Source: UBA2402 sp044371005 (GTDB lineage Bacteria; Planctomycetota; Phycisphaerae; Phycisphaerales; UBA1924). Taken from it: DNA of 32,974 bases. The DNA lies in the NCBI GenBank assembly GCA_044371005.1, contig JBILUL010000043.1, positions 1-32,974 on the forward strand. Reading direction: 5' to 3'. A program made the translations under genes and the position numbers. Positions 1 to 6,800 of this stretch are shown piece by piece (within the stretch, counting starts at the first letter, position 1; every line of letters begins with the position of its first letter). Below the pieces are notes generated by a model. It was given only the letters and a program-made list of their open reading frames with translations, made no database searches and had not been told where the DNA came from.

Positions 1-2
1 TC

Positions 3-749
3 CAGTTCGCCATCATGGCCACCGTCTGGGTTGAACTCACCGTCATCTCCCTGGTCGCCATCATGGCCTCCGCCACCGCCATCAGCAAGGAACGCGAAGA
101 TGGCACCCTGGACCTCCTCCTCACCACCCCCATCACCGCCTCCTCCTACCTCACCGGCAAACTCCGCGGCCTCATCGCCTACCTCCTCCCACTCCTCTGC
201 GTCCCCCTAGGCACCCTCGCCCTCGCCGGCCTCTTCGTCCTCGTCGGCGGTTTCGCCCGCAGCGGCGGCATCGAAGTGGGACCCAAGACCTTCAACGGCG
301 CGGGCGTCATGTTCCCGGTCATCCTCCCCGAAGCCGGACTCCTCGCCACCGTTGCCACCCTCCCCTTCCTGGCCTTCTGCGTCATGGTCGGCCTGCAATG
401 GTCCCTCAAGAGCAAGGGCACCCTGGGCTCCATCGTCGGAACCGTCGGCGTCGTCGGTGCCATCTCCGGCGTCGTCGGCCTCTGCGGCTGGAACGCCAGC
501 GAAGGCCTCGCCGGAGTCGGCCCCGTCTTCGGCTCCCTCAGCCCCGCCTCACTCATCGCCGCACTCATCACCCCCGCCGATCGACTCGGCGATTCTCTCA
601 CCCGCCTTGGCCTCACGCAGACCCGCATGTCGCTGGGAATCGGCGCACTCGTCGCCGCGGCGGTCTACACCGCCATCTGCTACGGCATCCATGCCAACAT
701 GGTCCGCACCTTCGACATGACCGTGCGCAAGCTCGCCGGCAACAAGTAA
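3..749 (+). CDS. ABC-2 type transporter permease, C-terminal part (5' truncated by window edge)
   Basis: Membrane subunit of an ABC transporter; the ATPase and substrate are not visible here. The reading frame is open to the left edge, and the residues before the first ATG (position 15) are in frame, so this is probably the C-terminal ~248 residues of a longer protein. Just after a first hydrophobic segment comes the motif ISKEREDGTLDLLLTTPIT (about residues 24-42 from the ATG), the signature of ABC-2/NosY/GldF-like permeases, where a KERExGTLELLLxTP loop follows a transmembrane helix. Further hydrophobic segments lie at about residues 52-78, 106-127, 136-158 and 206-226, which suggests five or six helices in this part. 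The family is well supported; the cargo is unknown. The gene ends at a TAA with no clear hairpin terminator before the palindromic spacer. Confidence 0.8.
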   Translation, partial: QFAIMATVWVELTVISLVAIMASATAISKEREDGTLDLLLTTPITASSYLTGKLRGLIAYLLPLLCVPLGTLALAGLFVLVGGFARSGGIEVGPKTFNGAGVMFPVILPEAGLLATVATLPFLAFCVMVGLQWSLKSKGTLGSIVGTVGVVGAISGVVGLCGWNASEGLAGVGPVFGSLSPASLIAALITPADRLGDSLTRLGLTQTRMSLGIGALVAAAVYTAICYGIHANMVRTFDMTVRKLAGNK

Positions 750-796
750 TGCGAATTCACATCGGTTTCAGGGCGGGCATCGTTGGGTGGTTTCGT

Positions 797-1096
797 CCGT
801 CGACGGAACTTCGGTACACGAAGCCTGAGGCTCCATCGTCCGGAGTGCAGCGTCTTACAGGCCGCAGGCCTGAACGTACGTAGCCGGGGCGTGCTGCGAG
901 GCTTGCCGAGCGAGCACCCCCGGAAACACATGCGATGATGGTGCCGCAGCCTGCAAGGCTGCTCGTGGAAGATGGCTACATGTGATTCCCACGACGACCC
1001 CTGTCGGGGTCGCGGGGATCACGCCGCCATCTTCCGGTGGTGTCGTCGCAGAACCGACGACACCACCGGCTACGTTCGGTCGAGCCCTTGCGGGCT
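797..1096. repeat. Mosaic of short palindromes / stem-loops in intergenic spacer
   Basis: The 660-base spacer between the permease and rnhA holds no convincing gene but many inverted repeats in close succession. Examples are TCCGTCGACGGA (797-808), CAGGCC/GGCCTG (858-872), an imperfect long hairpin with CCGGGG and GTGCT arms (884-922), AGCCT/AGGCT (949-961) and GACCCC/GGGGTC (996-1011). There is also a perfect 15-bp arm hairpin with a 6-base loop (arms 1034-1048 and 1055-1069) and AGCCC/GGGCT (1083-1096). The density suggests a mosaic of REP-like elements rather than one regulatory structure. Function is unknown; some could act as transcription terminators in either direction. Confidence 0.6.
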
Positions 1097-1196
1097 GAAG
1101 GAAGTGGCGAATGCCGGGTACTCGCAAGAGGCATGCACGTTCCCGCTGCGTGATCGATATCACTTCAAACTCCCCCCCTCCACTCTTCGTGTCTTG

Positions 1197-1272
1197 ATCC
1201 TGTCCATCCTGTCTATCCATGTTCTCTCCTCTGCGAAGACATGGAAACATGGATGTACAGGATGTACAGGAT
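1197..1272. repeat. Palindromic element built of 9-bp units, copy 1
   Basis: The left arm (1197-1223) is three 9-bp units, two of the form ATCCTGTCY and then ATCCATGTT. The right arm (1246-1272) is their reverse complement with three mismatches in 27, around a 22-base loop. A flank resembling AAAGAGGCAGAG follows on the right. A second copy with the same arm design and a similar right flank lies at 27027-27101, so this is a dispersed family. The element causes spurious ORFs here, because a 9-bp period keeps the frame open and gives ILSILSIHV-like peptides. Confidence 0.85.
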
Positions 1273-1311
1273 GGGGAAAGAGGCAGAGCAAGAGCCTTGA
1301 GAGCGCGAGTC

Positions 1312-1337
1312 GGGGGGCGAGGGGGGCGAGGGGGGGG
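1312..1337 (+). other. G-run cluster, possible G-quadruplex, upstream of rnhA
   Basis: Three runs of six, six and eight G are separated by CGA, so the unit GGGGGGCGA is itself repeated at 9-bp spacing. It lies about 75-100 bases before the rnhA start and just after the palindromic element. The last run is long enough to supply two G-tracts, so a four-tract quadruplex is possible on the + strand. No function is shown by the sequence. Confidence 0.4.
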
Positions 1338-1412
1338 TGCAATAATGCGACGACCCTGTCCCTCGTGCTGCCGGACGCCCCACGCCGCCCTTCCTACGCT
1401 CACCCCCTCTCC

Positions 1413-1856
1413 ATGAAACCGCAGGTCAAACTCTTCACTGATGGCGCATGCTCGGGTAACCCAGGACCCGGCGGCTGGGCCTACATCCTCACGCACCCAG
1501 CCAGCGGCAAACAACGCGAAGGCAGCGGGGGCGAACGCGAGACCACCAACAACCGGATGGAACTCTCGGCGGTCATCCACGGCCTCTCCGCCCTCAAGAC
1601 CCCCACCAACGTTCTCCTCTTCTCCGACTCCAAGTACGTCCTGGACGGCCTGGAAAAGTGGATCATTTCGTGGAAGAAGAACGGCTGGAAGACCAGCACC
1701 AAGGCACCCGTCAAGAACGTGGACCTGTGGCAGACGCTTGACGACCTGCGCCAGAAGCACGACATCGAGTTCCACTGGATCAAGGGCCACGCAGGCCACC
1801 CCGAAAACGAACGCTGCGACCAGCTCGCTGTCATGGAAGCCCAGAAGTTCCAGTGA
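1413..1856 (+). CDS. rnhA: Ribonuclease HI (type 1 RNase H)
   Basis: Endonuclease that cleaves the RNA strand of RNA:DNA hybrids in the cytoplasm, removing primers and R-loops. The 147-residue length is normal for bacterial RNase HI. The family blocks are plain: FTDGACSGNPGPGGW with catalytic D10, NNRMEL with E50, FSDSKYV with D72, the WI-x-W basic-handle region at 83-92, WIKGHAGHPENERCD with H126, and the last catalytic residue D136. The start ATG at 1413 is chosen because it places the first beta strand (VKLFTDG) at the usual distance. The frame stays open upstream to 972, but that part translates the palindromic repeats and has no family similarity. No clear Shine-Dalgarno sequence precedes the ATG. 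The gene stands alone, downstream of the palindrome and the G-run cluster. Confidence 0.95.
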   Translation: MKPQVKLFTDGACSGNPGPGGWAYILTHPASGKQREGSGGERETTNNRMELSAVIHGLSALKTPTNVLLFSDSKYVLDGLEKWIISWKKNGWKTSTKAPVKNVDLWQTLDDLRQKHDIEFHWIKGHAGHPENERCDQLAVMEAQKFQ

Positions 1857-1909
1857 CCAGTCGTTGCTGACTGCCACGTGCCCGGGTGTCGCGCGATACC
1901 CTTGCACCC

Positions 1910-2713
1910 ATGAAGACCCTCCGCCGCGGCGTCATCATGGCCCTCTTGCTCGCGTCTCCCTGCTTAGCCCAGGAACTCGCCGGCCCCAAGGTCGAATCCG
2001 CCGCGGCGGCCCCGTCACTGATTCAGCGTGACTTCGCCGGCACCATCACGCGGCTTGACACCCTCCCCGAAGAAGCCGCCACCAAGCTCCTGACGCTCAC
2101 GCCCCAGGAACAGGCCGCCATCGACCTGATCCTGGCCGAACGTGCCGCGATCTTCGACAAGGCCGTGGGCGAAAACTACGAACTGGTGCTCCGCCTGCAG
2201 GGCTTCCGCGAAGCCAAACTCCCCGAACGCCTTGCCATGCTTCGCGAGTGGAATGCCGCGTTGCGTGAACTCAAGGCCCATGGGAAGCTCATTGATGAAC
2301 TCGCCGCGGGCCTTTCCAAGGACAACGCCGCCCAGTTCCGCCGTCTCGTCACCGACTACCGAGAAGGCATCATCGCCCAGACCATGAAGGGCAACGATGC
2401 GACCGGCGAAAAGCCGATGGCTCGCCAGCAGGCTCAAAGCCGCGAACATCTGATCGAACTGGGTCAGGAAATCAAGCGAGCCTTCGATCGCCGCATCGCC
2501 GAGGGCAAGAGCAACATCGAGCAGCTCGTCAAGACCATCGACGCTACCCCCGAGCAGCGCGAGAAGCTCGAATCGATTTCGCTGGACTACGCGCAAAAAG
2601 CACTGGGGAAGCCCACCAAGCAGCAGAAGGCCGCCCTCATCCGCAGCATTTTCGAAGTGCTCACACCCGAGCAACGCCGAACGGTTGTTGCGGAGTATCT
2701 GGGCAAGAAATGA
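1910..2713 (+). CDS. Secreted helical protein of unknown function with LTPEQ-type motifs
   Basis: Not recognised as a named family. The protein of 267 residues starts with a clear Sec signal peptide (MKTLRRG followed by a hydrophobic stretch, likely cut after SPCLA before QE), so it is expected in the periplasm or outside. The rest is charged and strongly helix-prone. LTPQEQ near residue 63, ATPEQREKLE near 218 and LTPEQRR near 252 recall the LTxxQ motifs of Spy/CpxP-like periplasmic proteins, but this is longer and the resemblance is limited to short motifs. The start at 1910 is preferred over the in-frame ATG at 1886 because it gives a standard signal peptide. It follows rnhA by 53 bases and could be co-transcribed with it, although a small inverted repeat (CAGTC/GACTG, 1858-1873) lies between them. 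Confidence 0.7.
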   Translation: MKTLRRGVIMALLLASPCLAQELAGPKVESAAAAPSLIQRDFAGTITRLDTLPEEAATKLLTLTPQEQAAIDLILAERAAIFDKAVGENYELVLRLQGFREAKLPERLAMLREWNAALRELKAHGKLIDELAAGLSKDNAAQFRRLVTDYREGIIAQTMKGNDATGEKPMARQQAQSREHLIELGQEIKRAFDRRIAEGKSNIEQLVKTIDATPEQREKLESISLDYAQKALGKPTKQQKAALIRSIFEVLTPEQRRTVVAEYLGKK

Positions 2714-2796
2714 TCTGGAACACACTGAGCTCCTGCGTAGATCTGCGTCCATGGGTCAAGAACTCAGGTTCCATCACGATTGTTGGAGCCGTTCTC

Positions 2797-2912
2797 TTCA
2801 GGCCGAAAGGCCTGGTAGTTCGTAGCCCGGGGTGAAGCACGGCTTTGCGTGCGCCACCCCGGGTGAGCGCGAAGAAGATCCCCCGCACACCGAAGGTGTG
2901 CAAGTTGGGGAG
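2797..2912. repeat. Composite intergenic repeat, copy 1
   Basis: This unit of about 116 bp recurs at 3137-3256 in the same orientation. It contains, in order, an AGGCC/GGCCT palindrome (2800-2813), a two-tier hairpin (outer arms CCCGGGGTG and CACCCCGGG at 2826-2834 and 2855-2863, inner arms GCACG and CGTGC), and a GCACACC/GGTGTGC palindrome (2885-2901) followed by a run of four G. Short ORFs cross it in several frames and are not credible genes. Confidence 0.75.
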
Positions 2913-2997
2913 CGTGGAGGCGATTGGTGTTCCGAACGTCCGCTCCGGCGCGAACATCTTCGGCGTTCGCGCATCGGTGTCGTCACGAATGCCACTT

Positions 2998-3100
2998 GCA
3001 CGCCTCCGGCGTGCGGGACGTTTTACAACGACTGTCTTGGGGTGGCGCACGCAGAGCCGTGCTTCACCCCAAGCTGTGTACTCAAAGGCCTCACGGCCTT
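2998..3100. repeat. Cluster of three perfect hairpins between the composite repeats
   Basis: Three hairpins follow each other: GCACGCC/GGCGTGC (2998-3014), a two-tier hairpin at 3036-3073, and AAGGCC/GGCCTT (3085-3100). The middle one has the same architecture as the hairpin at 2826-2863 but lies in the opposite orientation, and its outer arms read CTTGGGGTG and CACCCCAAG. Two of the outer base pairs therefore differ from the other copy in a pairing-preserving way. Confidence 0.7.
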
Positions 3101-3136
3101 GAAGAGTTCGGATACCAGACTATGTGTGGAGCGCCT

Positions 3137-3256
3137 TCTTCAGACCAAAGGCCTGCAAGTTCGCAGCCCGGGGTGAAGCACGGCTTGCCGGGCGCCACCC
3201 CGGGTTGACGGTGATGAAGAATCCCCGCACACCGAAGGTGTGCAGGTTGGGGAATG
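3137..3256. repeat. Composite intergenic repeat, copy 2
   Basis: Direct repeat of 2797-2912, offset by about 340 bp. It has the same order of elements: a degenerate AGGCC-type palindrome, the CCCGGGGTG/CACCCCGGG hairpin (3167-3175 and 3196-3204), and the GCACACC/GGTGTGC palindrome with the trailing G run. The inner arm of the hairpin is less well paired than in copy 1. Confidence 0.75.
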
Positions 3257-3311
3257 CAGACGCACTTGGCCTTCGGTGAACTCGGAACAACGCGAACGTA
3301 CGGGAAGCCGC

Positions 3312-3779
3312 TCAGCCCCCGTTGGCCTTGCGAAGTTCCGCCATCGTCTTCTTGAGCTGACGCTGGAGCATGCTCACCCGCAGCAGGCTGCGAACGCGCG
3401 TCACCAGTTCGAGGCGATTGACCGGCTTGGTCAGGAAGTCATCAGCGCCCGACTCAACCGCCCGCTCCACATCTGAGACTTCATTGAGTGCCGTCACCAT
3501 CACGATGGGCAGGTCGGCGGTTGCCGGATCCTTCTTGATCTTCGCACAGACCTGGAACCCGCTCATGCGTGGCATCATCACGTCCAGGAGGATGAGGTCG
3601 GGGCATTCCTTGGCGACCTCATCGAGTGCTTCCACCCCGTCGCGGGCCTGCCGCAGCGTGCATCCAAGGTCCTCCAGGTAGGCAAGGAGCAACTCAAGGT
3701 TCTGCTCGTTGTCATCCACGAGCAGGACATTGCACTTGGAGATATCCATCACATTGGCAGCGGACGTTGGCTCTGACAT
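3312..3779 (-). CDS. Stand-alone response regulator receiver-domain protein
   Basis: A phospho-acceptor signalling protein of 155 residues with a single receiver domain. VLLVDDNEQN carries the acidic pair D22/D23, LILLDVMMPRMSGF carries the phospho-acceptor D66, MVTA gives T96, and FLTKPVN gives the conserved K118. A short helical, charged tail of about 30 residues (LRVSMLQRQLKKTMAELRKANGG) follows, with no DNA-binding or GGDEF domain. The KPVNRLELVTRVRSLLR ending is typical of PleD-like receivers. The ATG at 3779 is chosen because GGGGAG lies about 14 bases upstream and the ATG at 3749 has none; neither ribosome site is ideal. No histidine kinase is next to it, so its partner is unknown. It lies downstream of the giant secreted protein but beyond a likely terminator, so it is probably transcribed separately. 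Confidence 0.9.
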   Translation of the reverse strand: MSEPTSAANVMDISKCNVLLVDDNEQNLELLLAYLEDLGCTLRQARDGVEALDEVAKECPDLILLDVMMPRMSGFQVCAKIKKDPATADLPIVMVTALNEVSDVERAVESGADDFLTKPVNRLELVTRVRSLLRVSMLQRQLKKTMAELRKANGG

Positions 3780-3822
3780 ACCCGACTTTAGGACTCCCCG
3801 CCGCGTCCGGGCAGATCCCGCC

Positions 3823-3865
3823 AAAAGCAAAGCGGGGCCCCGGACTGTGGTCTGCGAGGCCCCGC
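3823..3865 (-). terminator. Likely intrinsic terminator of the giant CARDB gene
   Basis: On the - strand, an 8-bp stem GCGGGGCC/GGCCCCGC (3858-3865 and 3832-3839, 18-base loop) is followed directly by TTTGCTTTT. It sits 27 bases after the stop codon of the 3744-residue protein and before the receiver-domain gene. The loop is long for a classic terminator. Confidence 0.6.
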
Positions 3866-3891
3866 GCACACTTTCCCTTCAGGATTCACCA

Positions 3892-6800
3892 TCACCGGAC
3901 CGGCAGGGGCTCCTGCGATCCCGGCATCAGCACCCGGGCCTTGCGATCTCTCGCCCAGCCCATCGCCTCGATCACCATCGACCGCTGCGCCACCCGGACC
4001 TTCCCGTCACCATGGTCGGCCCAGACATTGACCAGGTGAACGACATGTCCCTGCTGCTCAGCCGCGGCGAGCATCGCCGCGAACAAGCCCTGGGCCTCCA
4101 GCACCGCGGCCTGATCCGCACCCCGCATCGGCGGGACGTACGAGGCCGAAGCACCAAAGTCCCCGACATCGCCGATCAGGACCAGCATGCCCGGTGCTTC
4201 ATCCGCCGCGAGCACCTCCAGCAGTGCATCGGCACACTGCTCCTGCACATCGCCATCACGCTCACGGATCAGCACTTCATCCACCACCGCCGCGGCGACA
4301 TCAGCACGCTGCGACAACCGCTTCGCCGCAGCCTCCACCTCAAACCCGCTGCTGAATCCGCCATGCACCAGATACACGCCCTCTTCGCCGCCAAGTCGTT
4401 CAACGACCGACGCGGAAGGTGCCACGTGCATCGCCAAGACCTTGCGCACCCACGAGTCAGGCACGCCCGGCTTGAAGCTCACGATCAGGCCATCAGTGGC
4501 GTAGCTCGCGCCACCCGCCTCGCCCTCATGCAGCCACGAGGCGAAGATGCCACGCTGAGAGAGCATGCCCGCCAGCGCCGCCGCGGCATGGCCATCGGCA
4601 TACCGGGCAGGAAGTGCCACAGCCCGCCACCCATCGACCGGCAACAGCGTCATGCCGGCACCCTCCATGCCCAGATCGGCAAGAACGAGCGCCACCTGAT
4701 CGTCGGGCAACTCACTGAAGAACGCGAGTCTGGCGGTCGAAGGGTCGTTACCGGTGCGCACTCCGCCGCGGCGTCCATCTGACGGATCCGCGACGATCGG
4801 CATCGGAGCCACCTCATCAACTCCAACCCCCGCGTCATGGCGGCCAGAACCACCACCGACCACTTCGACCGGCGAGGGAGCGACCGGGCCCGCATCCACG
4901 TGCTTGGAATCGGTGGGATTGCTGCCATCGCGTCCGGTCGGGCAGGCCGGGGAGATGTATCGCAGGTCGATGCCGCGGGCGGTCATGATGATCGACCGGT
5001 CCGCCACATCGATGCGACCATCGGTGTTGACATCCGCACGGATATGGAAAAGGTTCTGCGGATCAATCGGATCCGTGCCCATCAGCGACAGCACGCCGCC
5101 CACATCGGTGTTGTTCGTGCGCTGATCGCCCGAAGCATCGCCGATGATTGCGCTCACTCTGACCCGCGCATTCTCCTGGAGGAAGTTGCCGGCCAGATCT
5201 CGCACGCCCACCAGCCCGATGCAGTAGGTCGCGCGGTCGGGAAGCGCGGGCGAGAAGTCGATCACGCCGTACGCTCCATCCGCGGCGACTTGCGCCGTCA
5301 CGCTGATGCCCGAAAGATCGGTCTGCGTGCCATCGAGGTTCTTTCCCTCGATCGTGACATTCGCAGCCGTGAAGCTCGATTCGCGAACCGATTCATTGAA
5401 CTGCACCACCAGGTGATGCAAGCCATCCTGACGAGGCTCGGAGGTCGGCGTGGTGCCGATGAGTTCAAGCCCCAGCCCACGCAGGGTGTCAACCACCTCT
5501 GGCGCGCCGGTGTGATCGGCCAGCGACCTCCAGGAGAGCACGCGAGGGGGCGTGCCATCGGGATGGAACTCAAGCGTGTACTCGCCCGGTCCATCCAGAT
5601 CGAAGATATGGATGTAGCGCTGCGGCTCCGGAGCCTCGCCCCGTGGCCGCTTGATGCGTTTGGTCTGCCATGCGTTCCAATCCGCAGCGACGATCTTGCC
5701 GTCGGACCGCACGACGCGTGCCAGCGGATAGCCGCCATCGAACGGATCATTGATCCGCAGATAGAAGTAGCCGCTTGGCGAATGGATGGTCCGAACCGTG
5801 GCGCTCAGGCCACCCGAACTGACGGTGACATCCTCATCGAGCAGTGCGGTCACGGTCTGGATCGAACCATCCGAGAGGTGAACGCGGTCGGGGAGGCTGC
5901 GCAGGTCCGGCCGGTCATCGGTGAGGAAGTCCGGCAGGGTGTCGTCGCCTTCCTCATCGGTGCGGACGACATGACGCAGGCCGAAGATGTCGACGGATTC
6001 GATCAGCGAGAGCCGCGGATCGTTGAGCGGGTCGATGTGCTCGAAGGTCGCCGAGTAGGACCGGAACTCACCCTGGAGCGTGGAGGTCATGAGCCAGCGG
6101 GCGACGTTGGTGCCCGTGAGCGGCGCGATGTCGCCCAGATCGACGTTCAGCGACGGCGAGACCGTGTTGCTGCCCACCTGCGTACCGATGATGTCGAACC
6201 CGATGATGAGCCCCTTCTCATTCTCGATGATCTTGGGCTCCGACGAGGCGATATGAACCGTCTTGGCGATTCCTGCACCGGTGTTCTTCACCAGCAGTCC
6301 CAGCGAGAAGGGGATCGAAGGCTCGATGATGCCGGGTGTGAAGGGGTCGTCGGCAAAGACTTCCTTCTCAAGGAAGTACGAAAGCTGGAGGTTGGGATTG
6401 GGCAGCACCGTGATTTCAACCGGGAAGAGAGGGTTGATGACGGTCTGGCCGTTGAGCGAGTAGGAGAACTCGCCGCCCACGTAGGCCCGGGTCGGTCCGC
6501 CGGGTGCGGCCTCATCAGTGGGAATCAGAATCCACGAAGCGCTGCCGGTCTGGCCCGAGGCCAGCATGCCGGTGCCATCCACCGCATTGAGGTTGGTCAG
6601 CGCGGGTTCGCGGATACCGAAGGCATTGGTGAGGTCGTTGCCATCTTCATCGCGGACGATGATGTGCACATCGATGTTGTCGAGTGCATCGCCGCCGGGA
6701 CCGCCGCCATTCTCGATCTCGAGCGTGGCATTGAAGGCCGAGCGGGTGAGCGTCAGCGTCTGATCGATCTGGATCTTGACGGTGGCGCAGACGCCCTCGG

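Noticed and set aside
972..1412. An in-frame 5' extension of the RNase H reading frame by 147 codons
   Set aside because: It translates the palindromic elements and the G-run cluster, has no family similarity, and the ATG at 1413 gives a normal-length RNase HI.
2661..3208. Short overlapping ORFs in all frames across the composite repeats
   Set aside because: They consist of repeat sequence read in different frames, with no credible start signals.
4235..4500. An active S8 serine protease at the end of the giant protein
   Set aside because: Only a propeptide-like segment is seen; no DTG, HGTH or GTSMA motif follows.
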